Source of the DNA: Capitulum mitella
Taxonomy: Eukaryota; Arthropoda; Thecostraca; Pollicipedomorpha; Pollicipedidae
Length of the DNA stretch: 64,000 nt
Reading direction: 5' to 3'
Assembly: GCA_030062745.1 (NCBI GenBank)
Contig: CP099842.1
Location: 25,763,822 to 25,827,821, forward strand
In this document: piece after piece, positions 51,190-64,000 of the stretch
How positions within the stretch are numbered: the first letter of the stretch is position 1
How the letters are laid out: each line of letters starts with the position of its first letter
Notes under the pieces: model-generated
The model's input: only the letters and a program-made list of their open reading frames with translations
Told to the model about the DNA's origin: nothing
Databases searched by the model: none
Program-made: the position numbers and the translations under genes

Positions 51190-52075
51190 GGCAGGCCTTT
51201 AAAGAACAAAATCCATCCTAAGGACACTGCCAACCAGGCCTTTTTCCTACACCATTACCTAATCCACTAATTATGCCAGTGACAGCCTAGGTCTTTTCTC
51301 TGTACCAGCATCCATTCTTTTGACTCTACTAGCCAAAATATCGTACTTGTGCCAATATTCCCAACCTTTGCCAACCAGATCATTTTGTACCAGTTGTTGT
51401 ACCAGATGCTGTTGGACCAGCATCCCGCCTAGTGACTCTGCCAATCAGCTGCTCCTCCCTTGACTAGTATCTAGCCTAGTGGCCTAGGCCAGCCAGCTGC
51501 TCCTCCCCGGACCAGTATCTAGTTTAGTGATTAGGCCAGCCGGGCTCTCCTTCCTGGACCAATAGCTAGCCTAGTGACTCTGCCAGCCAGGTGCTTCTTC
51601 CTGAACCGATATCCAGCCTTCGGTGATTCGGCCAACCGGGCTCTCCTCCCTGGATCAGTACCTAGCCTAATGACTTTGCCAGCCAGCTGCTCCTCCCTGG
51701 ACCAGTATCAGTTCTAGTGACAGGGCCAGCCGGCCTCTCCTTCCTGGGCCAGTATCTAGTCTAGTGTCTCTGGCAGCCAGGTGCTCCTTCCAGAACCGAT
51801 ATCCAGCCTTCGGTGATTCGGCCAATCGGGCTCTACTCTCTGGACCGGTGTCGGGCCACCAGCAGCCTGTTCGGCCTGCTGGGCCCTGGACTGGTGTAGG
51901 GTCACCGGCTGCCTGTTCGGATGGTTGGACCCTGGACCGGGGTCGGTGGCCGGCGACCTGGACCCTGGAGCGGGGTCGGGTCACCGGCGGCCTGTTGGGC
52001 TGGCCGGACTCTGGACCGGGGTCGGGTCACCGGCTGCCTGTTCGGCTGGCTGGACCCCGCCCGAGACGGCGGTTA
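51190..52075. repeat. Compound minisatellite (about 59-bp then about 47-bp units)
   Basis: From about 51,190 a decayed and then clearer unit of about 59 bases (GCCAGCCAGCTGCTCCTCCC, GGACCAGTATCTAGCCTAGT) repeats to about 51,850. Then 47-base units (CTGGACCGGGGTCGGGTCAC, CGGCCTGTTCGGCTGGC) run to about 52,075. Units get cleaner toward the right-hand GC-rich segment. Confidence 0.85.
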
Positions 52076-52245
52076 GGCCGTTCCGGCTGCCAAGAATTCG
52101 ATCGTTCCAGGGCCGCCGGGCCGCTCCGTCGGCGGCCCGCGTCGACGTCGACGGCCCGGTCGCTGGGGAAGAAGAGGGGAGGGGGTCTGCGGTTAACCAG
52201 CAGCACCGCACCGTCCGGCTGACGCCAGGCGGTCAGAGCAACCAG
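52076..52245. promoter_or_regulatory. GC-rich CpG-dense segment, possible promoter or 5' UTR exon
   Basis: CpG-rich non-repetitive sequence at the clean end of a minisatellite, about 2.3 kb upstream of projectin exon 1. Exon 1 begins at a splice acceptor, so at least one untranslated exon must lie to the right; this is one of several candidates. No TATA box or donor was identified. Confidence 0.25.
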
Positions 52246-54409
52246 CTGATGGAACTCAGGAACTTCCGGCTTATTCGCGGGGCTTTCCGGGAAGTTGATT
52301 TAGTGAGCTGGGTGAGATCATAGTTTGACAAAGCCAGGTGGAACTAAGGAGAGTAAGGCACGGTACGCTGGTTCTCTTGGGTGGGTCGTCGACGTGTTAC
52401 CCATATCCGGACGATGTCTTACGTTACAACTGTTTTAGTTTACAAAGGAACAGGCAATGGAGTTCACCATATGCTGCACTAGTCGATTAAAAAAGGCGCA
52501 ATGAACAACCAAGGTCTGAGGCTTTTTTGGGTGAGCCAACACACATGCATATTCGTCTAAACCAATGCTGACCTTTATCCAATCTCTTCAGGTCATCGCA
52601 CTTCGTATAACAATTCCGATGCTTTGCGAATACGCTTTGATACCAAAGATTGGGGCTTAAAATTTTGTACCCAAAAAGGGCTTTGCTGCACAGGAGATTT
52701 TCCCCTCAAAGATGGCAACGTAGAAAATTAAAAATGCGTATATATTGAACTAAAATCCGAATCCTGAAACATAACAGAAACAAAATGCCGAAAGATCCCC
52801 CGCATTAAGACTTGACAGGCTAAGTATGCCAAAATAATTTCAGTATTCTTAGACAATCCAACAAAATCTAAATGTCAAGGAGGTCAAAATGGCGGCTCAA
52901 ATAAAGCAAAAAATGCCCCTGGCATATGCCCAGATTAATTAAGCTGTTAAATTATTCAAAGGGATTGGTCTCTGGAAACCACGACATGACAGCGAACTAA
53001 GAGCTTCCCAAAGACTCGGTAACAAAGAAGCAAGGAACCAGACGCCGATGCTTCGTAGTAAGTGCATGAAACGATAATAAGCGATGGAGTCTGTCATAAG
53101 TTGACAAACAGCCGCGACAAAGGCTGTTTCCCAACTATTTCCCGACTCAGGACCGTTATTACCCTGGACCCATTTAATTTTTAGCTGGACTCTTCGCAGA
53201 TGTTTGCTATATCGTGGGGATCCAATTCATGTTGATATCAGTTCTGTCTTCTAATTCCCATAATTCCTGCGTCATTGCGTTTCCACTGCACGTGTTGTTG
53301 TGATACATGTCCATGAATGCTCCTCATGAAAAACGGCGCATGCAGCAGAAAAGTTGCTGTGTTTAGTCGTCTCACAGCTCTCGACTTTTTTCGTCCCAAA
53401 TATTTCGATGCGTCAGATAGGGATAAAATCTTCACAACTGACTGATATTAAACTGAAAACAATTTGAAGTTACGAGGCTTCGTCTCACGTCACAAAACGG
53501 GGGACACGTCCATACCACAACGGAGAGGAAACGCGTTTTCATCGAGATGAAATAGTGCAATAAGGTCAATTGTGCTTTCGTAAGTCCGAATGAAGACCGG
53601 TTTAGGCCGGCTTCTGTAGCAAGCGGCTCTTTGGTTTCTAACATTATGATTAATTTTGCTTAGATCTCCGGCTCCTGCTCACGAATGCCACGGAAAGCTC
53701 AAATGCTCACCTGACATTCGGATGTTCCGCGAACATTCCGGAGAACTGTTTTCGAATCAAATGTTCGACGGAAAATGTTAACGTTAGTGTTGGAATATTG
53801 CCCCAACATATGCCGAATATTTTATTCAGCCGCACCCAGCTAGCCGGCTCTAAGCTCTACCCTGATTTACTTGTAGCGGAGTTGAGGTTTACTTCTTGAA
53901 ATCGGTCGCGCATTCCGCAGGCAAACAATATACATTCACTTTTCTGTTTATTTAAGGGACAAGTCTTCCTGAGACTCCGTGAGCTGCACGGAAACACACC
54001 TCCGTAACACACACGTGGTCACAACAGCCACAAACACAATCGATTGCTGTGCACGTGCACGGTTTCGCGGGGTTGCGAAGCCAATATCTCGACGCAAATC
54101 TGGACATTAACATCAACGCAATCCGCAAATCTGACATCAGGACAATATGACGTACATCAGCTGTCACTGAAGACGACAGAAAACGGTGACAGCGAAATCA
54201 ACGAATGTTTGAATCCTCGTGCACAACCATAATTTGAGCGAAGTGTGTGTGGCACGAAACGTACCAAGCAGCATGCCAGCAACACGTACAAATCGGACGC
54301 GAACATTTGTTTAGGGGACATACGCGAGTGCGCACGCAAATCCTGACAACCATAGCAGCATGCGAGATCACATGAAGCCGTCATCATTTCCTAGCGTTTG
54401 TGTTCAACA

Positions 54410-54830
54410 GCGCCGGGCGGAACCTCATCCCTCGACCGCCATCACTCAAAACAAACGCTGAATCAAACCCACGGCGCCCGCCGCAGCCAACAGCCCACAC
54501 ACATCGCCGACAAGCACGCGACACCACACCACATACAAACGCCCGCTGCGGGACATACTTGCGTCGAGCGCGACACGCGGCTGGCGGCGTGCGACCGTGC
54601 GTCCGGCCGTCCTGCAACACCTGCTGACCGCGGGCCGTCGGCGCCAGTGGCCGCGTCACCGGCGGCGGCGACCAGCCGGAGACCCGGCCCGAATTACGCC
54701 CGCGGCCGTGCCAAGTTCCGGTGGCCGGGGCTGCCGCCGGCTAAACTGGACGGACGCGGCGGCCGGCGGACTGGAAGCGCTGGTGGGACGCGTCGGAGCC
54801 TGTTGGTAGGCATTAGGGAGGCTGGACTCA
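54410..54830. promoter_or_regulatory. GC-rich CpG island upstream of projectin
   Basis: CpG-dense segment 4.6-5 kb upstream of exon 1. On the minus strand it contains a possible donor (CGCAA/GTATGT, near 54,555), so it might hold an untranslated first exon. Unproven. Confidence 0.3.
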
Positions 54831-55679
54831 GGGAAGGTGGCGTGACAGTGACTGAAGGTGTTGGCAGCTGTTGGATGATAACTGAGAGTAGCGAGTAAGG
54901 CTAAAAAGACGTTGAAGAGAAATTACTCAACGTAACTCAAATAACCATTATAACAGTCCGTTTAGAGATGTGGAATAGCACAGCTGTTTTAAACTAAAAA
55001 TGGTGGACCAGCGGGACCTCGGATTGCTGTTGACGTGACTTATGAAAAACGCTTCCTGTGAATACCGAACTGATATGAATTTTGAGCGCACTTCTGACCC
55101 TCCACACTGCACTAAAAAAGATAAAAAATGACTCGCCCCCGTGACAAGAAGACTCATTGATCAAATGTGACCAGGCTTGCGGTTTTGGGTGGAAAATAAC
55201 GCCTCAGGATGAAAAACGATACATTCACTTGTGGAAATAATTGCATCTGAACATCATTTTGGTAGCACATTGCATGTGCCCAGATTTTGATTTTGCATTC
55301 TTACAGTGCAGGGTTCAATCCTAATGCATCTTTACCTCGAGGATTTTGACATCCTTTGGCAATTCTTACATCTGTGCACCAAACCAAAAAGTAATTTGTT
55401 GCATTGCGACTGCTGACAGACTTTATTTTCGCCAAGACCACCAAATATATTTACATCCTTCAGCGTTTTGCTACACATTGACATTCAGCGCAAAGTAAAT
55501 TTGGCCACACTGCAATGGTCCAGCTCGCGAACAGCAATGTGAAATGAGCCGAGGCGAATTCGTCAAAACAGGTGCTAATGTCTTCGTCAAGCAGGTACTA
55601 ATGCGGACGGTGGCAAGGCTACGTGAACAAAGCCGCACAACGTCCTTGAGAAAACAAGGCGGGTTTAACCAGTCGTGCC

Positions 55680-55935
55680 GTTCGTTATCGGCGAGTGTCA
55701 GCGCCCGGTGCCGCTGTCGAACAGAGCCCTGTTCAGCGCCGCATAAAGCCCCGCACCGCGACTGGCCGCGCCGGCCGGCCCGCTTTGTGCATTATCGCCG
55801 TGCTGTTTGTGTTGGCGTCGGCCTGCGGCGACACCGGCCCGCTGTTATGCGTGGCTCGTGCCGGCCCGGGGGAAATAAGGAGGACGTTTGGGCGGCGGCG
55901 GCGCACGTCTGACACTGGCGGGCCTTCCAGCTCTG
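55680..55935. promoter_or_regulatory. GC-rich island
   Basis: Short CpG-rich stretch with GCCGGCC words; no coding or repeat signal recognised. Confidence 0.2.
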
Positions 55936-58367
55936 GCTGACAGACTGTGGAACATGCACGTGATGGCAGGGAAGGCATTTGCCGCCGTGCACACTACCAG
56001 CCTGCCGTTCTTGTATCATGATTCGAAAAGATTTTAAAAGAAATGATCACAAGATATGAAGTATTTTGGGAGGAAACACGTTCGTTCCGGATTTAGTTTT
56101 CAAAGCTTGCTCTGAAAACCAAATAAAGCTTATCAAAGATCCTCTCGGAGGAGCTTCGTGAATCAGGTGGACCCATGAGGCGCATCTGTTTGTGGTTTCA
56201 ACAAATTAAATATTGCATCAGAAGCCATGAGTGGGTCGAAACTATGAAGTGTACCAGCCAAGCTCCACAGTTTGGTTTTGAGATGAAAACACAACGTTTT
56301 TGTATTTCCTGTTTGTTTTTGCATACACTAGGATGCTTGAATTTCAAACAGAGCGTCACAGAGCAAAGAACAAGATGAAATGCAGGCACTTCAATGTTCT
56401 CATGAATGCAGGTTGATTGACGTCTTCTACATCAATCAAAATATAACGGAAATGAAAAGGAACTTAGTAAAATGAGCCAAAACGTACGACCCAAATGACA
56501 TCTAGAGGAAAAAAGTTTGAAACAACTGGAAACGACGTTCGACGTCTGAATACAGGTCTTGAAAAGACAAAACCCTTGCCAGACGCAGTGCGCCTTATTG
56601 CTGTACCTAGTTGATCTCATTCATCATGACTTAAACACTTATCGTAGCTCTTGAGAAAATGCAATCTTGAGATAACTCCACGACAGGGCAATCCCAGATA
56701 TTTCCAAAACGCATAAGATTTCCGTTTAATCAGGAAATATCCATATGATCATATGTTACTCACGTGGGTGTTCCTCCGTAAACATTTAGTTGTGCTACCA
56801 CCGCCATACATCGCTGACCTGGGCTCGCGCGCCAGAACTCACCAGGACTTGCACACCTCTTTGGCATTGCACGCCACTTTAAGCAAAGCAGGCTAGCAGG
56901 TGTTACTCTGCACTGGCGGCACTTCCATAGCAGTGTTCCCAGATATCAAAACAGATTGACGATGAATGGGCCACGTGGGCCATTTCTGCCTGCCGATGGC
57001 TAGGCCCGAAGCCAAGGAAAGCGCCGTGCGATCGTCCGTGATATAGGGCATCCCGAAGCTCTCGTACTAGTTACGACCCTCTCCCTCAGCTGGACGTGAG
57101 GAGCATGCTTCTTTTTGTGTGTTGTAAGACCTGTATGCGAAGTTATCTAAAATGTTTGCTGAGGTCTAAAAGTTTGGAGAGTCCTTAGATGAATTCAGGG
57201 CGAACAACTGTTTCATCCTAAAAAAAAACTATTGGTTCAGCCAGAGAAAAAAGATTTTAGTGAAATTCCTGCCAACGGTCTAGAGCCACAATTGTTCGGA
57301 TCAGTACTGTGTTGTTCTCTTTTAGCAGACCACATCCAGCATCACCAGAGCTCCATCATGCTTCTCTTCAATAATGGTCTGCCTATGCCATCCATCTGGG
57401 CTGTCTAGGTCTATGCCAACTCTTAAAATGTAAATGTTCCGTAGTTGGCGCGAGTAGGTAGAGGCATGCGCTATTTGCTACTATTTGCGCCTCAAAAGAA
57501 ATGGCCCTGGAGTGGTGCAAGAAGGATTATGCTTGAAAAGAATGGAATCAGCAAGATTCTGCTCAGCATGGACTCTCAAATGTAGCATGACACCATACGA
57601 TTCCCAAAACATTTAAACCCAAAACGGCGGAAGCTTCTCTTCATAGGTGTCCCGCAACTGTAGACAAATGACACCGGGGAGCCAGGCAGAAAAAAACACT
57701 TTCCAGCAAGAAAGAGTTTTGTAGGTATTTTTGGTTCCAGTATTATGTACCAGTACTGTACTCGTATAATGGTGAAAGACCGAATACGGTTTTGGCATTC
57801 GGACTACTGAACTCGCCTTCTCGCAAGGGGACCCAAAACAATTTCGGGTCTGTCAGGCCCTAAATATTTCTTCATCGTTATCAAATACTCTGTTTCCTTG
57901 TTCACAATTAACAAAGACAATTATGACTAGTCTCAGTATTTACAATGTCAGACGCCTCGTTCGCGATACCTGAAGCGTGAAAAGATACCGATCCACGACA
58001 ATTTGGTCATATTTTCCCATCGACATTGTTACCTCAAAACTGCATCAACCTGACGCACGTGCGGCTACCTCGTCCCACCATCCCAGCTCTTACCTGCACC
58101 TACACTCCAACAACGTCTCCGCGTCTCTGTTCATTGCGCCAACAGCAACAAAGCCGCCGAGACGCTCCCACAAGCGAGGACCACAACACCTAATGTACAT
58201 GCCGGGCGGCCGTTACGGCCACGTGGCAGGGCGCGCCGGCCGGCCCGGCCTGGATGGATGGATGTCCGCCGGGAGTTGGCATCGGCGGCCGGGCGGCGGC
58301 CGCCGCCGCCACATCTGGAGGCTGTGCACAGAAAATCACCGCCCGGGGAGGCGATTATTTACCCCTG

Positions 58368-58450
58368 ATGGCAGCCTGTCGGCAAACGCACTTGGTGAAA
58401 GTAAAACCCATGAACCAGTGGAAAATATGCGACTGGGACGAGTTTGCGAG
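58368..58450 (+). CDS. Candidate plus-strand first coding exon
   Basis: Downstream of a CpG-rich stretch (58,190-58,330) an ATG opens MAACRQTHLVKVKPMNQWKI then CDWDEFA, closing at a near-perfect donor CGAG/GTAAGT at 58,451 in phase 2. A second Met (MNQWKI) is an alternative start. The peptide is not low-complexity and the donor is strong, which suggests a gene running rightward out of the window, divergent from projectin. I recognise no family, and no second exon was identified to 64,000. Confidence 0.3.
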
Positions 58451-59711
58451 GTAAGTCGTAGACGAGTGGAAGATCCAAGATAAATAAATTGTTCCGTGAA
58501 TGTTAACTCGGGGCTGAGTACCAGTGTGAGACTGGTAAACGGCTAAACGCGTCGTTAATTACTCATATTTCACTGAAGATTGTGCTCGCAGACACGGATA
58601 CAAGCAATAAGAAGGTCCATTTCCTAAGGCCTGGGAAATTTGGAACCAAGAGCCATTATACTAATTTTACGCATCATCACAGTTTTAATCGCCGATATGG
58701 TTAAAACAACAAAACCACCACTTGCTCTATCAAAAACTTAATTCCAAACCTGGTTTTTCGCGAAATGTAAACTACTGTTCTTTGCTTATCCGAGTACAGA
58801 GGCCACGTACAGAGGTGGCGCTGGGGCCTTGAAAATGAGTAAATAAGTCATGTACTCTTCTTGGGTTGCACCCAACCCCTTTAAAAGTATCTTACTGTTT
58901 TCATGTCTTCTCTGAGCACCGTACATGACGTGTCGTCGCCGGAGTGTGAAATGTTTCAGTTTTTCAATATCTTTTCATGGATTTTGGCAAATATTCCTCA
59001 TGTAAAACTGGCTTACCCCGCGCCCGCCGGGGGAGGGGTTAAAGTTAAAGGTTGCCCTCATTTTTTGCCAGCTGCGTCTGTACCGTACACGATGAGAGTA
59101 CCAAAAGTTCAGTATAACGCAGCTGATCAAATGACACCTGCAGCGCAACAAAAAATCATACGGGTTGTATTTTACCCACATTGCTAACAAAATAGTATTA
59201 CCATGTTGGGTGATTTGCTGCTGCGCCCGTTGGCCAGTGAGCGGTGAGCTTGTATTCGGTAATGTAGCCATGCCTAAAAAACATACGAAAATGCACGTTG
59301 TCTGACAAGGAATTAAACAGGTAATCGAGTGGTATAAATTATTCCTCATTTCCATTATGAGATTTAACAATACATGTTTAGTAAGATAACAGCCTAGATA
59401 TGCCAAGAGTTTTGAAAGCTATCTCACAACTGATATCCAAAGAACTCTAACACGACATCATCATTTAATCATACATTTATCGTTATTAAAACTACGTCAA
59501 TCCGGCAAAACCTGCAGTGTCTTTGATGCTGTTTCAGACAGACCATCTCGCTGGGCATCGTAGGCTGGGTCGGTTGCCGCCGTGCATTAGCGGGCGACGC
59601 CGGCCGAGTTCTGCTTCTGTTCCCCAGCTAACGTAAGGGTCATGTTGCGCTATGTGCATGTGACCGTAAATTGAAAAAAAGCACGAGGGTAGAGGGGTAA
59701 GCAAACGGACA

Positions 59712-59806
59712 GACAGACAGACAGAAAGAGAGAGAGGGGAGAGAGGGAGAGAATGGGAGAGAGGGACAGAATGAGAGAGCATGGAAGGGAGAGGGAGAGA
59801 AAGAAG
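59712..59806. repeat. GACA/GAGA purine microsatellite
   Basis: GACAGACAGACAG followed by GAGAGAGGG-type repeats. Confidence 0.85.
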
Positions 59807-62795
59807 CCAATCTGTGTAGGAAAGAGCGGCCAGGAGGACGACAGTATTAACAGCGGCCGGCCATCACTGCCGCACAACTAGAAGTTTCGGAATTATTACA
59901 GGCTTTTCCAGGACAGCTTGAACTGTACTAATGACATCACGCCAGACAGGTAGGCCAAACTGTAATCTTTCGTTTGAAGTGAGTTTCGAAACTGTCACGC
60001 AGGTGATACGCTTGCTAAATTTTATTGGAAGCATCACACATTTTCCGGTCATAACTTCTGACATTTCTTTTATCTGCAGCTCGCCAAGCATATCCTGTAA
60101 AAAGCTATGCATCAAATAACTTTACCGAAAAACTCATTTATTTAGCACATCCGCAAAGGCGCATACTATGCTAACACTCTAATCCACCAGTTAACTTACT
60201 TGCTTACCTGAATGCAAGGGAGTGGTTTGTCTCTGCAGTGTAGAATTTGAACAAACCACGTACCGGTGACCGGCTTACCCCATTCTGGAACTCACCTGCT
60301 TACTTTGTGTCAGGCTTGCGTCGTCAGCAAGTCATCAAAAACTATTTATTTCACGATTTTTATATTATATATATATTATATACAATTCACGATTTTTGCA
60401 AATCTACAAGGATTTTCGTACCAGATAAATATCTGTACATGCATTATCTTTGTCAAAGCCTTCTTTTTCCCGTTTCGCTATAATCTGTTAGTTCTAACTA
60501 TATCTTTTTGGACGACTTTAGTTTACTAGGCGCGTATCTTTAGTTTTTTAGCAAAAAATATTTATCACCAGCACTATATACCAGCAATTATCAGCACCAT
60601 ACACAAAAATTGTTTTTATTACAACGATATGTTCATAACTAACTGTAACAGCTATTGACGCCAATGATGTTAAAACTTTAGGATGAAGCTTGTTGGAAAC
60701 TAAAACCCGTTTTAACATAAAACAAACTGGCAGCTTAGTTGTTTTTCTAATCGGTTAGATAACCAAGACGCAACAACGCTTTTTCCTTACATTATTTTGA
60801 AATGAAAAAAGACGAGGATGTTGACGGGATCTGCTTTAGGATTTTCTGTCATTGTTGTCTCCACCAATGCCGCTTCTATGATGGAAAGACTGTCCAAAAA
60901 CTTGACCTTTCAGCGGGTAAGCAATGTTTACATTGTCTTCCCTCGAAAGCCGCCCCTGGCTGTGTACAGTCATGTTGCATGTTATGCATATCTGCACACC
61001 TCACATATGCACACCTCACATATGCACATACGCACACCTCGTCGCAGTAAGACTATCCAGCACTTGGGAAAAAGACATCCATAAAGGACACCACCGCACC
61101 TGAACATCAGCCAAGTTGGACAAAGACTGGGATTGAGGATGCAGGATATAACGATGTGACAGCTGGCACTCAGCAGACCGTTGTTGCCTGTAGAGCGCCC
61201 CGCGCTGAAACATGATACAAACTTGCCACATGGGAGGTAAGGCCAGGGATGCGAATGGAGACAGAGGTCACTCCGGTTGGGTAATGAAAGTAATGGAAAT
61301 CAAAGGTCCCTCCAGTTGGGTCACCCCTAAGATTTGAACAGATAACTAAGACAGAAACGCATGAAGTCATTGTGTTGTTTGTTGAATCGAATTTTAAGCA
61401 CATTCTAGTGACATTCAGTCCGATAGATGGCTTTTGTAGTACGCCTTGCATGAATTTTGGATCGACAAGTGTAGCGGAGATAGCCTCGAAGGGCTGAAGG
61501 GAAGGTGTGCTACTAATGTAACACGGTTTTAAGCGCTAGGCAAGGCTGGGAGTGTAAATATATACTTCCTCAGAGTCTTTATACATTTATCCCAGATCTT
61601 GGTGTGACAGATGTGGTAGTACAGCAGCATTACAGTTCTTCATTTGACATTTTGTTTGCTGCATGTAGGGGCATTGCACTGCGTTTAGAGCTTATTTTAA
61701 CATATTTGTCATCGGCGGACCTAGAAAATTATGCTTCATTCCGGAATTAGTTACTTAGAGAGCTATTCAAAATACCCAGGAATAAGAATAAGTTCATTTT
61801 AAATTGTTTTCGTTTATAACCCTGGGTACCTGTAAAGCACATAGCAAGCCTACCAAAGAACACATTTATGGAAATCTCTCACGGTTTCGTAAAATCCCTA
61901 TTCTAAACGTATATACTTGTCAAGCGTTTGGCACTTCAGACGCTTTTTCATTACTCTTGGGAAGTATTTTTATGAAGAAATTTTGTTCCAGAAGACTTAA
62001 ATCGATACATGATGGCCTTCCAAATCACCACGCCATTTTATGATCCATAATTTTATGGCCAAATATGGCGATGATATTCGACGTGAAAAAATTCCCAAGA
62101 AACCGGTTTTGCGTGCAAAAAATGATCAACCTAAAAAGGTATAAGGTCACATCGTGATCAGATAGAAAGATTAGTGCCATTATTAAAAATTATGTGAGGT
62201 GGAGTTGCACAACGTCGATTTAAGGGAATATGTATGCACTATGGAGCGAAATAATAAGGCGAAAGTACAACGAAAATTGTTTGTATAGCATTCAATGGGC
62301 CTATATCTTGCATTACCTTAGCTCCAGATTAGTAGTGGAAATATGTTTGCACATTCCAAATATGCACTCAAGTTTAGGAATTCATGCTATGCTGTATGAG
62401 AACTTCCCCAGAAAGCCCCAGCACTTGAGCAATCTCTCGTTGACGAGAATTATCTCAAATGCCTGATGGCACTGCTACCAAATGCAGGCATTTGAGAAAT
62501 GTGTCTTCACAATTTACTCCTCCAACCACGTGGAATTCAGAGGTCTGCATTGGGTATGATATGACGTGATATGGCATGACACACGCTCGCTGAATCCGTA
62601 GCTCCTGGACAGGGACGTAAGAGCAGGTCGGCAGGACCAGAGCTATTTTGAGATTGCTTTTATATGCAACACTGTAGGGCCTGATTATTATTTTTCAGTT
62701 CTAAGATCTCTTCCCTACCTGCCGTTTGGCTTCTTGTATCTGTTATCCATGCCAATGAACCCTTTCGCAAAACCAGTCTTTCTTAAAATCTTTCT

Positions 62796-64000
62796 TTAAC
62801 CCTATTCCCGCAGGGATAGCGGTATGGCTGATTCCCGGGGGGGGGGGGCGGATTTGCCCCCCCCCGAGATCTCGAGAACTACTGGTCCGATTTCATCGCA
62901 ACAAACGGTAATCGATTTGCCATGACGTAAACTACATTTTTATAAAAGAGGTTTTTAAATTTTGAAAAGGGTGGACATAAGGGGGGGGGGCAAAAATTCA
63001 AAATTGGGGATATTTTTGGACTTCTTGTAACTCCATTGTTTATGGGCCGACTTTGATGAAATTAAATCGAGAGGTTATGGATGGGACTTTTACCATTGGT
63101 CCATGCATTTGAAATGTTGAGCAAATTCATAGGCGTTCAAAGGATTTCAAAAACAGGAGAACTAGCTTTTCAACAAATGAAGGAACAGAAAAGGCAAACG
63201 CACATTTTTGGCTTCTGCTAGTCGTGTTATGCTAAAGAAGTACAAATCGTATTACAACGTTTGTATAATGTTAGCATAGGCGGTGCCAGGGACATGAAAA
63301 AGGGGCAGCTGTCATGGTCACATGTTCCTCAGATCAACTCTTGACCTTTGACCTTAAATGACCTCCAGCGACCTTGGAGTCACTTGGAATGATTTCGTCT
63401 GTATTTAATATTATCTGTAAACGTTTCCAATCATTTGAATTCACCCTATGTCAAAAATTTCATTTTACGACTATTGTGATATAGGGTACACGCACTGACA
63501 TTTTAGGTCATAGCTCCGTGGCCCGACCTGATATCAAGCTGAAACTTGATACACAAGTAGAGGGCACCATTCTACGTCATACATGTTTCGAGTTTGGCAT
63601 TTCAAGAAATAGCGCAGAAATTATTGCTATAGAGCCAAATTTTTACTTTTGACCTTGACCTGGCCTTGTAAAGTTATCTCAGATGAACAAAATTGTATTC
63701 ACACGTTGCCCAGCTATTTAGCTATGTATCCATATAAGGTTTTAAGTTCTATCTTAAAACGCTAGTTTTGACAGTCATTTTTCTTTTACCCTGAACAGGA
63801 CCACAAATGGCCTGAGGTGCCTCCCAAAAACGCTGCCTAGCTGCGCCCCTGAACAAAACAGAATTTCAAAATTTTGTCACAATACGTAGAAAGAATTGTT
63901 AGGAAAAGTTAAGAAGTTTCGTGAAGCTGCGTCAAAAATCCTGGAATTGGCAATCAAAAAACCTGAGGGGGAGGGAGGATTCAGCCCCCTGCCGGGAATA
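62796..64000 (+). mobile_element. piggyBac-like non-autonomous element, copy 2 (cut by window end)
   Basis: Begins TTAACCCTATTCCCGC and matches copy 1 at 20,031 in order throughout, including a G-run near the left end and the TGACCTTGACCT-type block near the right end. The last visible bases, CCGGGAATA, are the inverse of the left terminus TATTCCCG, so only about ten bases including the final TTAA should be missing. Confidence 0.75.

Larger units (their letters stand above)
52246..62795. other. Upstream region right of projectin exon 1
   Basis: Mostly unique AT-rich sequence. Apart from the GC islands, the plus-strand exon candidate and the purine microsatellite, nothing convincing was found at 52.3-54.4, 56.0-58.2, 58.5-59.7 and 59.8-62.8 kb. 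The projectin promoter and untranslated first exon should lie somewhere from 49.8 kb rightward. Confidence 0.4.

Overview
This window is arthropod nuclear DNA and is dominated by the 5' half of one very large muscle gene on the minus strand. I read it as projectin (the bent/twitchin-family giant sarcomere protein). Twenty-nine coding exons can be chained with GT/AG splice sites from a start codon near 49,770 down to about 970, and the gene continues off the left edge. The encoded segment is about 1,610 residues: a start Met, Ig1, a V/P-rich linker, Ig2-Ig8, then a long Pro/Glu/Lys/Asp-rich spring-like (PEVK-type) region. Eight N-terminal Ig domains followed by a PEVK-like stretch is the known layout of arthropod projectin. 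The Ig9-14, Fn3/Ig core and kinase must lie beyond position 1. GC-rich exons in AT-richer introns, introns up to 10.5 kb, abundant minisatellites and decayed non-LTR and piggyBac-like elements fit a crustacean or chelicerate better than a compact insect genome, but I cannot name the species.

Layout, in transcription order (right to left): 64,000-49,808 is upstream or 5'-UTR-intron sequence with GC-rich islands, a minisatellite (51.2-52.1 kb), a tRNA-derived SINE (50.2 kb), a possible plus-strand first exon (58.4 kb) and a piggyBac-like element (62.8-64.0 kb). 49.8-28.2 kb holds Ig1, the linker exon and the start of Ig2, separated by introns of about 10.5 kb that contain a decayed non-LTR retrotransposon (41.6-43.6 kb) and a G/C-rich degenerate array (33.0-34.9 kb). 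28.4-13.9 kb holds Ig2-Ig8, most split mid-domain by an intron. 13.6-1.0 kb holds the spring region as a ladder of small exons, almost all of whole-codon length and phase 0, so they can be skipped or included without breaking the frame.

The most unusual signal is a recurrent pattern at four Ig exons (Ig1, Ig2, Ig3, Ig7). The last few dozen bases of the exon, usually with its 5' splice site, are tandemly duplicated into the start of the following intron. The Ig7 case is a roughly 20-copy, 52-bp minisatellite in which most units carry a consensus CAG/GTGAGT donor; Ig1 has about 5 copies (about 64 bp), Ig3 has 3 (85 bp) and Ig2 has a decayed second copy (75 bp).

Three places break the reading frame by one or two bases (Ig4 exon junction, Ig5/Ig6 exon, main PEVK exon). 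Because surrounding domains and splice sites are intact, assembly indels are the simplest explanation. No RNA gene, CRISPR array or prokaryotic feature was found.
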